Of a stretch of 64,000 bases of DNA, positions 1-7,306 are shown in pieces. Made by a program: the position numbers and the translations under genes. How positions within the stretch are numbered: the stretch's first letter is position 1; every line of letters begins with the position of its first letter. Below the pieces are notes generated by a model, which saw only the letters and a list, made by a program, of their open reading frames with translations, did not search any database and was not told the DNA's origin. The stretch covers positions 680,501 through 744,500 of the forward strand of contig OX638355.1 of NCBI GenBank assembly GCA_951813285.1. Direction: 5' to 3'. This DNA is from Terriglobia bacterium (GTDB taxonomy: Bacteria; Acidobacteriota; Terriglobia; Versatilivoradales; Versatilivoraceae).

Positions 1-87
1 GACCTTGGCTCGCTGGTTCTCCGGCCGCCACGGCAGTCTAATCGAAAGCCCGCCATCCTTCAAGGAACGACAGGAACGGCAGGCAAC

Positions 88-420
88 TCACGACGATATC
101 TGTGCTTCTTCAGCCGCTATGCGCGGGTGAACGTCGATCTGCACGTCTACGTGCTGGCCGAGCTTGTAAAGCACAGTCATCAGACGGTCAATGGTGAAAC
201 GGTCAAGCTGCACTTTGCGAATGCGGGTAAAGTCCGCGTGACTGACACCGGTGCGACGCTCGGCCTTGCGCGTCGAAAGCCCTTCATCGTCAAGAATACC
301 GATGATTCGGGCGGCGAGGAGTGTCTTGGTCTGCTGTACGTCGGCGTCAGCGCGGCCGAAGTCACGGAAGACATTGCCGCTGCCGTGCACCAACTCAAGA
401 TCTTTGCTTGTTTTGCTCAT
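88..420 (-). CDS. HigA-like XRE antitoxin
   Basis: A 110-residue protein with a helix-turn-helix in its centre (around residues 48-72, ending in GVSHADFTRIRK), followed by the typical tail FTIDRLMTVLYKLGQHVDV. This layout matches the XRE/HTH_37 antitoxins that partner Gp49-type HigB toxins. It presumably binds the toxin and the operon promoter. It lies downstream of the toxin on the same strand; the toxin stop and this ATG overlap by one base (TAATG), so translation is probably coupled. The toxin-first order is the usual one for HigBA systems. Family assignment is firm; autoregulation is inferred. Confidence 0.85.
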   Translation of the reverse strand: MSKTSKDLELVHGSGNVFRDFGRADADVQQTKTLLAARIIGILDDEGLSTRKAERRTGVSHADFTRIRKVQLDRFTIDRLMTVLYKLGQHVDVQIDVHPRIAAEEAQISS

Positions 421-797
421 TACTGTAACTCCTTCTTCAACCGGTTAAGCCGTTCGCGGATCAGATCGATATCGTTCTTCGGGGTCTTAATGCCCTGCCG
501 GGCCTTTTTCTGAAAGGCGTGCAGAACCCAAAGCCGCTCCTTGAATTGCAGAGCGTAGACCGTCCGATACGCATCGGTACGGTGCTTGAGCGCCACCTCA
601 AACACGCCGGATCCGAGACCCTTCAGCGGCTTGGCGGTGTCGGCCTTACGGCCTTCAGCCGCGACCGTCAGCGCCCGCAAGATCTCATCCTGCGCCCCTA
701 TGGGAAAGCCGTCGAAAGCCTTGCGGGCCGCCTTGATCCAAGAGATCGGCCGAGTATCTCTGCTGCGCATAGGGTATGGTGGCAAATATGGCACCAT
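420..797 (-). CDS. HigB/Gp49-type (RelE superfamily) toxin
   Basis: A 125-residue protein whose core GLGSGVFEVALKHRTDAYR, then RLWVLHAFQKKARQGIKTP, is the signature of the phage-derived Gp49-like/HigB toxin family (PF05973). Members of this RelE superfamily cut mRNA on the ribosome. The basic C-terminus (RERLNRLKKE) is typical. The first ATG is used here; a second ATG ten codons in is also possible, because no clear ribosome binding site decides between them. It forms a two-gene operon with the XRE antitoxin downstream. Toxicity in this host is inferred. Confidence 0.85.
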   Translation of the reverse strand: MVPYLPPYPMRSRDTRPISWIKAARKAFDGFPIGAQDEILRALTVAAEGRKADTAKPLKGLGSGVFEVALKHRTDAYRTVYALQFKERLWVLHAFQKKARQGIKTPKNDIDLIRERLNRLKKELQ

Positions 798-941
798 AGA
801 TCAAGTCGATCTCTTTCTTGACTTCAGACCGCCATCGCGTGGATCTAGCTGTGACCCACACACCCCTCCTGGCAACCGTCCGGAGGGTTGGGATAAACTG
901 GCGGGGTTGAAGCCGAGTCAGGCGGGCAGAGGAGCACGGAC

Positions 942-1598
942 TTGAAAAGAGGAATCATCCTGGCGGGTCTCTTGGGTTGGGCGTTGGCGGGCGTGGAGCG
1001 ACTGCCTGGGCACGGGGTGCTGGGCCGGGTAGTGCAGCACCACATCGTGGCCACGGCGGGAGCCTCCCACCTGGACGTGACGGTGGAGTTGACCTTTCAT
1101 TCCGTTTTCGCACAACGCGAGCGCCGGAGGATGGATGCGGACGGCGACGGACTGATCCGGGCCGAGGAGACCCGGCGGTATCTGGACGAGATTCTGGGCA
1201 CTCTTGAAGCGGGCCTGTGGATCTCGGCCGGGAAGCGGGAGATCAACCTGACCACCCTGCATTCTCCCGAAGTGGATCTGCTGGAGAACGAGGCGGCGGG
1301 GGCCCATCCGCTGCGAGTGAGGGCAACCTACGTGGCCAGGCTTGACGACCGGATGAGACGAGCCGGACCGGTGAACCTGGAGGACCGACTCTGGCCGGAG
1401 GCCCCGGCTCTCTGCTCCCTGCAGGTTCGGACTTGGGAGCGATCGGGCGGGCTGGTCAACCGGCGAACCTGCTTTTTCGGTCCGCGCAACGCCAGACGGT
1501 TCCGCCTGGAGTTGTGTCCCCGGGCGGCCCCGGTCATCCGTCAGGCGGATTCCTTACCGTCAGACGGAATTCCGGCTGACGGTCGCCCTCGGAGGTAG
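942..1598 (+). CDS. Exported protein with one EF-hand-like loop
   Basis: A 218-residue protein of unknown function. It begins at a TTG preceded by a good ribosome binding site (AGAGGAG at 928-934, 7-nt spacing). The N-terminus has a short basic stretch and a hydrophobic run (residues 3-17) consistent with a signal peptide. DADGDGLIRAEE at residues 65-76 fits a 12-residue EF-hand loop, so calcium binding is likely. The rest is beta-rich with no motif I recognise. It ends one base before the GTG start of the CehA/McbA-type gene, so the two are almost certainly co-transcribed and coupled. Confidence 0.7.
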   Translation: MKRGIILAGLLGWALAGVERLPGHGVLGRVVQHHIVATAGASHLDVTVELTFHSVFAQRERRRMDADGDGLIRAEETRRYLDEILGTLEAGLWISAGKREINLTTLHSPEVDLLENEAAGAHPLRVRATYVARLDDRMRRAGPVNLEDRLWPEAPALCSLQVRTWERSGGLVNRRTCFFGPRNARRFRLELCPRAAPVIRQADSLPSDGIPADGRPRR

Positions 1599-1599
1599 C

Positions 1600-3879
1600 G
1601 TGCGGTTCACCGTCACGAAGAAGACAATCCCTTCAAGTGGACGGTTACGTCCCCGACCTCGTCCGGTCCGGCTGCTGCTGCCGGCGTTGGTCGGATGCCT
1701 CTGGATCGGTCCAACCCTGGGACTGGCCCAACCCGGAAGCCGGACGGCGGACATCGGGGAGCTGGTCAGCGTCCTGCTGCGCAAGCACCCCTACCTGTTC
1801 GACGAGGAGAACAAAAATCGGCTGGAGGCCGTCTACCGCGAGTATCGGTTGACCCAGGCCGCCGAGCGCGAACGGGAAAAGGCCGGGCGCGGGGCATCGG
1901 CGGAAGAACAGTCCAGGGGCGCCCAACGACCCGCCTGGGCGGCCCGCTTCGCCCTGGCCCATTTCCTGGACACCTGCCCCGGCTTGATACGGCTCGACTT
2001 GAGGCAGGAGCTTCCCGACACCACCTTGATGGATCCGATTGAGCTGCCCGGCAACGTGGGGGCTCTCTTGCTTCAGCTGATAAACGGCCGGGAGGAGACG
2101 CGCTACCTCCTGCAGGACTACACCCACTCGGGCCTGCCGGAGGTCGAGCCCATCCGAATCGAGGCGGCCGCCCGCGCCACCACCTGGGTGCTGCTGAGTC
2201 TGAGCGGCATCCCCAGCCGACCGACCTCGCTGATGCTTGAGCTTCGAAGGGAATCGGGGGAGCCGGTTCGGCTTCCACTGGAAGTCAAGGCGCCCTCTCC
2301 GGCCCGATTGAAGGTTCGCGTGCTCTCCGACGACACCGGCCTGGAGACCCCGGCCATGGTCCGGCTGGTCTGGAAGCTGAACGGCCGGGACTTCCGGCCC
2401 AGCAATGCCCTGGACCTGGTGGAGCAGTTCGAAGGCCACGGAAGCAGCCAGCTTTCCACCAATCTGCCCGGACGCCTGCGGGGCGACTACTGGTGCGTCC
2501 CCGGCCCCTTCGACATGGCTCTGCCTCCCGGGAAGTGGGAGATCGCCATCCGGCGGGGGTTGGAGCATCTCTCCCTGTTCGACACCATCACCCTGAAACC
2601 CGGAGAAACGGCAGAGCGCACCTACCGGCCGCGGCGCTGGGTCGACATGCGCAAGCTGGGGTGGTTTTCGGGGGACGACCACGTCCATTTTCGCCTGCTC
2701 AGCGACGAGGACGCCCAGCGCTTGATGACCTGGGTGCAGGCCGAGGACCTGCACCTGGCGAACGTGGTGGAGATGGGTGACATCAACAGAACCTGGTTCC
2801 GGCAGCGAGGGTTCGGCAGGGAACACCGCGTCGTCTCCGCCGGCCATATCCTTTCGCCCGGGCAGGAGTGCCCCCGCACCGGTGCCCGCTTCCGGCTGGG
2901 TCACGTCCTGGCCATGAACACCACCAGCCTGGTGCGAAACCCCGACCGATACTTTCTCTACGACTGGATGTTCGACCAAGTCCACCGGCAGGGGGGCCTG
3001 ACGGGCTACGCTCACGTGTACCGCACCTATCCCCAACTGCACCGCGACATGAGCATCAACGTTCCCAAGAACAAGGTCGACTTCCTGGAGTTGATGCAGA
3101 TCGGCATCCTGGGCACCAATCTCTACTACGAGTTTCTGGATCTCGGCTTCAAGTTGACGGCCGCCGCCGGCTCGGACGTACCCTTTGCGGGAACGGTGGG
3201 GGAAGTCCGAATGTACGCCTACGCCCCCGAGGCGGGTGACGGCGATGCCTGGTTTGAAGCCGTGGGCCGGGGAAGGACCTTCGTCACCAACGGCCCCATG
3301 CTGGAACTGGAGGTCGGCGGCGCTATGCCGGGCGACGAGCTCCGGGTGGAAAAGGGGCAGAAGGTCCGGGTCCACGCCCGTGCCTGGGGCCATCCCGGAC
3401 GATCCCGGCCTTCCCGGTTGGAGATCGTGCGTCACGGGCGGGTCATTCGCCACCTCCAGCCGAGCCATCCCGAGGACAACGAGCTCCGCCTCTCTTTCGA
3501 ACTCGAAGGAGAGAACGGCTACTGGTTAGCGGCCCGGGCCGAAGGCGCCGATGGTTCTCAAGCCCACACCACCCCGGTCTACGTGGTTCGCAAACCGCTG
3601 CGATTCTGGAACTACGATAAGGTCGAGCGGCTGATCGCAACCCGGCTGAGCAGCCTGGACGAGGTGGAACGCCTGGTGGCCCGGGCCCGGTCGATCCACG
3701 GGGGCGAAGTCACTGATGAGCCCCGGGGCGAAGGTGAACGAGCCGCATGGTGGGAGACCAGGCGCCTGGCGGAACAGGGACCCGAACTGTTGGACAGGGT
3801 GGCCGAGGCCAGGCGGATCTACCGGCAACTGCGCCTGGTTTGGAAGCGGGAAGGGTCGCAAAGGGAGATAAGTCGATGA
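1600..3879 (+). CDS. CehA/McbA-family metallohydrolase (PHP-like)
   Basis: A 759-residue protein. The GTG start has a perfect GGAGG at 1591-1595. An N-terminal hydrophobic stretch after a basic region (about residues 24-44, ending LGLAQ) suggests export. The C-terminal half carries a PHP-type metal centre: SGDDHVHFRL near residue 360 gives the H-x-H motif, followed by NVVEMGD near 388, TGYAHVY near 468 and AAGSDVPFAGTVGEVR near 523, matching CehA/McbA enzymes (named for carbaryl and similar ester or amide hydrolysis). The middle region looks like beta-sandwich domains. The usual GSD-x-H is GSDVP here, so one metal ligand may differ. The substrate cannot be read from the sequence. Confidence 0.82.
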   Translation: MRFTVTKKTIPSSGRLRPRPRPVRLLLPALVGCLWIGPTLGLAQPGSRTADIGELVSVLLRKHPYLFDEENKNRLEAVYREYRLTQAAEREREKAGRGASAEEQSRGAQRPAWAARFALAHFLDTCPGLIRLDLRQELPDTTLMDPIELPGNVGALLLQLINGREETRYLLQDYTHSGLPEVEPIRIEAAARATTWVLLSLSGIPSRPTSLMLELRRESGEPVRLPLEVKAPSPARLKVRVLSDDTGLETPAMVRLVWKLNGRDFRPSNALDLVEQFEGHGSSQLSTNLPGRLRGDYWCVPGPFDMALPPGKWEIAIRRGLEHLSLFDTITLKPGETAERTYRPRRWVDMRKLGWFSGDDHVHFRLLSDEDAQRLMTWVQAEDLHLANVVEMGDINRTWFRQRGFGREHRVVSAGHILSPGQECPRTGARFRLGHVLAMNTTSLVRNPDRYFLYDWMFDQVHRQGGLTGYAHVYRTYPQLHRDMSINVPKNKVDFLELMQIGILGTNLYYEFLDLGFKLTAAAGSDVPFAGTVGEVRMYAYAPEAGDGDAWFEAVGRGRTFVTNGPMLELEVGGAMPGDELRVEKGQKVRVHARAWGHPGRSRPSRLEIVRHGRVIRHLQPSHPEDNELRLSFELEGENGYWLAARAEGADGSQAHTTPVYVVRKPLRFWNYDKVERLIATRLSSLDEVERLVARARSIHGGEVTDEPRGEGERAAWWETRRLAEQGPELLDRVAEARRIYRQLRLVWKREGSQREISR

Positions 3880-3966
3880 AGGTCCGTCGCCGACCGATGC
3901 TTCCGATCCTGCTTGCCCTGGATCGAGTGTTGCCTGTAGCCTAACTTATTGGAAACGGAGGAAAAC

Positions 3967-4833
3967 ATGCTGAGTCCAGAGCAGGTCCGCCAATACCACA
4001 CCGACGGTTTTACCGTCTGCCAGGGGTTCTTGCCGGAAGGAGAGGTCGACCGATTCCGGGAAGAAATCGAGGGGATCTGCGCCGGGAACACCCTGGCGCA
4101 GCACGACAGCACCCAGATGGAAATGGAACCGGCCCAGGCCCCCGAGGGGAACCGCGTAAGACGGATCTACCAGCCCTGCCACCACTTTCCGGAATTCGGG
4201 CGCCTTTCGCATTCGGACAGGCTGCTGGACTGCGTGGAACAGCTTCTGGGACCCGACCTGCTGATCCAGTACAGCAAGATCAACATGAAGCCAGCCGACG
4301 TGGGCTCGGTGGTGGAGTGGCACCAGGACCTGTCCTACTATCCTTTGACCAATCGCGACTCGCTGGCGGTCCTGTTCTATCTGGACGACGCCAGCCGAAG
4401 CAACGGCTGCCTGAAGATCATCCCCGGCCGCCACGGCGGGCCCTTGCTGAGCCACACGCGGGACGGCCTGTTCCAGGGACGGGTTACCGAACCCGTGGAT
4501 GGCTCCGGGGCGGCGTTCGTAGAGGGAGGAGCCGGAACCGCCATCTTCATGCACTGCATGGCTCCTCATGCCTCGGCGCCCAACACCTCGTCCCGGCCGC
4601 GTCGAACCCTCATTCTGAGCTATCGAGCCGCCGACGCCTTCCGCATTTACGACGGCGAGAACACGACCACAAGCGAAGCCTACGTCCGCCTGGTCCGGGG
4701 ACAGCACAGTAGCGTGGCCCGCTTCACCATGAACGAGTTTCCCATTCCCACCTATCCCGGAAAGTTCGTCTCCCTCTACGACCTTCAGGACAAGTCCCGC
4801 CAGTCCGAGACACCGCAGGAATCCGTAGGATAG
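3967..4833 (+). CDS. Phytanoyl-CoA dioxygenase (PhyH) family protein
   Basis: An Fe(II)/2-oxoglutarate-dependent oxygenase of about 288 residues. The ATG at 3967 is chosen because GGAGGA at 3957-3962 sits just upstream; an upstream TTG at 3949 lacks a site. The iron-binding triad is visible: VVEWHQDLSYYP gives H-x-D, and HCMAPHASAPNTS gives the distal histidine. RRTLILSYR supplies the arginine that would hold 2-oxoglutarate. These enzymes hydroxylate acyl-CoAs or small secondary metabolites; the substrate is unknown here. It starts about 90 bases after the metallohydrolase and may share its transcript. Confidence 0.88.
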   Translation: MLSPEQVRQYHTDGFTVCQGFLPEGEVDRFREEIEGICAGNTLAQHDSTQMEMEPAQAPEGNRVRRIYQPCHHFPEFGRLSHSDRLLDCVEQLLGPDLLIQYSKINMKPADVGSVVEWHQDLSYYPLTNRDSLAVLFYLDDASRSNGCLKIIPGRHGGPLLSHTRDGLFQGRVTEPVDGSGAAFVEGGAGTAIFMHCMAPHASAPNTSSRPRRTLILSYRAADAFRIYDGENTTTSEAYVRLVRGQHSSVARFTMNEFPIPTYPGKFVSLYDLQDKSRQSETPQESVG

Positions 4834-4928
4834 CCAGGGAGTGTTGGGTCCCGCGCTGCCGCAGCCGCGGCGGTGGACTCACGGGGCGCCGCGTTGGCCC
4901 CCCTCCGGCTCGATTGCGGGCTCCGCAG

Positions 4929-5013
4929 TATCACTCCCCCCTTGAGGGGGAGTCGCACACCATGTTCGGCTTGCACACCGAGCCGAATGGCGAAGGCTGA
5001 TGCGGTGGGGGGA
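4929..5013. repeat. Palindromic GC-rich intergenic repeat (copy 1)
   Basis: TATCACTCCCCCCTTGAGGG continues to GGGGAGTCG at 4929-4955 and can form a stem (CTCCCCC/GGGGGAG). It is followed by a segment ending in GCGAAGGCTGATGCGGTGGG. The same pieces occur inverted at 34661-34725, and the stem alone is repeated at 34825-34851. The copy here sits between two convergent genes (PhyH and the 5040-5402 gene), so it could also act as a transcription end, but no T-run follows. I read it as a REP-like or mini-element repeat. Confidence 0.7.
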
Positions 5014-5039
5014 GGACGCCGGTCTACCCAAACGGTAGC

Positions 5040-5402
5040 TCAGAGAAAACTTTCCAGATATTTGAAGGGTTGAGGCGACAGCAGGAGTTGGTCCAGGTGG
5101 TACTGCCAGCAGCATTCGGTGTCGGTGGACTCGAACTCCACCCGGCACCGGGAGCAGTGAACCAGGGCCACCCATTGGTGCGGGTCGCTGCCGAAAAAGG
5201 CCTCGGCGAACTCTTCGGAAAGCAGAATGCGGTCGGGGTGGTTGAACAGCCAGCTCTTGCGGTCGAGCCGGGAGGCGTTGACCCGGACCGTCCCCTGGTG
5301 GAGGATCACCCCGTCGTAGCGATAGCCCATGTCCCGAATGCCCAGCCACCCCTGGGCCACGGCCCGATCGACGGCCTTGATCAGGATCTCTCTTTCGGTC
5401 AT
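5040..5402 (-). CDS. Conserved hypothetical protein, 120 aa
   Basis: I do not recognise this family. The protein begins MTEREILIKAVDRAVAQGW, an amphipathic helix. It contains a possible metal-binding pair, HCSRCRVEF, and a second TECCWQYH near residues 96-103, so a zinc site is possible (H-C-x-x-C and C-C). No signal peptide or membrane segment is seen. Codon use matches the neighbouring high-GC genes, which supports coding. It converges with the PhyH gene, and the repeat at 4929-5013 lies between them. Confidence 0.6.
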   Translation of the reverse strand: MTEREILIKAVDRAVAQGWLGIRDMGYRYDGVILHQGTVRVNASRLDRKSWLFNHPDRILLSEEFAEAFFGSDPHQWVALVHCSRCRVEFESTDTECCWQYHLDQLLLSPQPFKYLESFL

Positions 5403-5504
5403 GACCTGTGCGGAGATAGCCTAGCCCGCATTTCTCAGCGGGGGCTGGGTATGAGTTGGGAAATTGTTTGTCTTCAGCATCTTGCAGCCCGTTTGGGGGA
5501 GCCT

Positions 5505-5690
5505 TCAGGGTGTAGACTGCGCTGGGCGCGCACGGGCCTGTTTGAGATCCAACTCTAGGGAGGATTGCTGTCGCCGCCTACGCGGCTCAACTTTGCCGCC
5601 GAGTTTTCCATGGGCTTACGCCCACGGCTAAGTGCTGCCGCCGCATTGGCGGCTGACTGGAACCCCCGGGCTTGCGCCCAGGGGATATTT
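5505..5690. repeat. Diverged GC-rich repeat in a 470-bp gene-free stretch
   Basis: The interval 5403-5874 has no supportable gene. Inside it, 5505-5590 (CTTCAGGGTGTAGACTGCGC through CTGTTTGAGATCCAACTC and GGATTGCTGTCGCCGCC) matches 27054-27128 with many substitutions. Downstream, both copies carry a GCCGCCGCATT block and a GC-rich hairpin (CCCCGGGC-TTGC-GCCC here, at about 5657-5675). The stretch 5750-5820 is full of short direct repeats (CTTCGTGTCC, CTTCGTGCCC, CTTCGTGGAT). The repeat may mark past recombination; no function is evident. Confidence 0.55.
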
Positions 5691-5874
5691 CTTGAAAGCA
5701 GTCGGAACTTTCGGACCTCGACCGCCGCCGCTTGGTGGCGACGAAGTTCATTTATCCTTGCAGTTTTTCTTCGTGTCCCTTCCTCGTCCTTCGTGCCCCT
5801 TCGTGGATATCTTTTTGCCCCTCCGTGGATTGAGAGCCGACATTGGGAGAGCCGGGACCGGCTGGCCCCATGGC

Positions 5875-7299
5875 TCATGCCATGATTTTGTTGGCGACCA
5901 CGCCGTGAACGTCGGTCAGGCGGAAATCGCGGCCGCCGTGGCGGTAGGTGAGGGTCTCGTGGTCCAAGCCTAGCAGGTGGAGGATGGTGGCATGCAGGTC
6001 GTGGATGTGCATGCGGTCCTCCACCGCGTGATAGCCGAATTCGTCGGTGGCCCCGTAGATGCTTCCCGGCTTGACCCCGCCGCCGGCCATCCACATGGTG
6101 TATCCGTAGGGGTTGTGGTCGCGGCCGTCGTGCTGGGCGAAGGGCGTGCGTCCGAACTCTCCTCCCCACACCACCAGCGTATCCTGCAACAGCCCGCGGG
6201 CCTTGAGGTCGGTCAACAGTCCCGCGATGGGCTTGTCCACCTCGCCGGCGTTCTGGGCGTGCAGCCGCGCCAGGTCGCTATGCTGGTCCCACTTGTAGCT
6301 GTGCCAACAGCGCACCACCCGCACACCTTTCTCCACCAGTCTGCGGGCCAGCAGCAACTGCCAGCCATAGTCATGGGTGCGCTTGTCGTCCAGACCGTAG
6401 AGCTTGCGGGTGGCTTCCGTTTCCCCCTTGATATCCAGGATCTCCGGGGCGTCCATCTGCATGCGGAAGGCCAGCTCGAATGACTGAATGCGAGCCTCCA
6501 GCTTGGGATCGAAATCGTTGTCCAGGGCGTTGCGCCGATTGATCTTCTGCAGCATCTCCAGCTCGTAGCGCTGCTGCTCCGAGGTCAGGTTCCCGCTGGT
6601 CAGGTGCTCGATGGGGTTGTCCTGGATGTCCGGCACCTTGACCGTGTCGTTGCCGATGGGAGTCCCCTGATAGGCGCCCGGCAGAAAGCCGGAATGCCAG
6701 TTCCTGGCCCCGCCGTGGTAGTAGGAGGGCTTGATTTCAATGTAACCGGGCAGGTTCTGGTTCTCGGTTCCCAGGCCGTAAAAGATCCAGGAACCCATGC
6801 TGGGCAGGGTGAAGTTGAGCGTTCCGGTGTTGAGCTGGAGCAGGGCCGCCCCATGGTCCACGCCCTCGCCCACCATGGAGCGAATCACGCACAGCTCGTC
6901 GGCGTGGGCTCCCACCTGTCGAAAGAGATCGCTGACCGGAATGCCGCTTTCACCGTAGCGGTGGAAGGCAAAAGGCGACTTCATGAGTCCGCCCAGATCC
7001 TCGGGAGCGAACTGGAGCGACAGCTTGAAGGGGATGGGTTTGCCGTGGTCCTTCTCCAGCCGGGGCTTGGGGTCGAAGGTGTCGACCTGGGAAGGGCCGC
7101 CGTGCATGAACACGAAGATGACCCGCTTGGCCCGGGGGCTGAAGTGGGGAAGCTTGGGAGCGAGTGGATTGCGAGTCGCGGAGTCGGCCAGCAGGCCGCT
7201 GTCCTGCGCCAGCAGAGCCTGCAGTCCCAGGGCTCCGAATCCGCAGGCCGTTCGGCGCAGCATCGCCCGACGGGAAATGGGTCGGGATGGGAGATTCAT
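5875..7299 (-). CDS. DUF1501 family exported protein (Tat signal), locus 1
   Basis: A protein of about 474 residues of the DUF1501 family, related to the alkaline phosphatase/sulfatase fold. The ATG at 7299 follows a GAGGGAAC ribosome binding site and lies 7 bases past the upstream stop. The N-terminus has a twin-arginine signal (SRRAMLRRTACGFGALGLQA). Family blocks include VIFVFMHGGPSQVDTFDPKP, VVWGGEFGRTP, GRDHNPYGYTMWMAGGGVKPG and DLHATILHLLGLDHETLTYR near the C-terminus. These proteins are nearly always encoded with a PSCyt1/DUF1549/DUF1553 partner, as here. The role is thought to be periplasmic polysaccharide or sulfated-glycan breakdown, but the biochemistry is not settled. Confidence 0.92.
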   Translation of the reverse strand: MNLPSRPISRRAMLRRTACGFGALGLQALLAQDSGLLADSATRNPLAPKLPHFSPRAKRVIFVFMHGGPSQVDTFDPKPRLEKDHGKPIPFKLSLQFAPEDLGGLMKSPFAFHRYGESGIPVSDLFRQVGAHADELCVIRSMVGEGVDHGAALLQLNTGTLNFTLPSMGSWIFYGLGTENQNLPGYIEIKPSYYHGGARNWHSGFLPGAYQGTPIGNDTVKVPDIQDNPIEHLTSGNLTSEQQRYELEMLQKINRRNALDNDFDPKLEARIQSFELAFRMQMDAPEILDIKGETEATRKLYGLDDKRTHDYGWQLLLARRLVEKGVRVVRCWHSYKWDQHSDLARLHAQNAGEVDKPIAGLLTDLKARGLLQDTLVVWGGEFGRTPFAQHDGRDHNPYGYTMWMAGGGVKPGSIYGATDEFGYHAVEDRMHIHDLHATILHLLGLDHETLTYRHGGRDFRLTDVHGVVANKIMA

Positions 7300-7306
7300 G
7301 GTTCCC

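Noticed and set aside
1645-3468. Long open frame on the minus strand opposite the CehA/McbA gene
   Set aside because: Shadow of a high-GC gene: no ribosome binding site, no family motif, and composition rich in H, Q, G and P typical of antisense frames.
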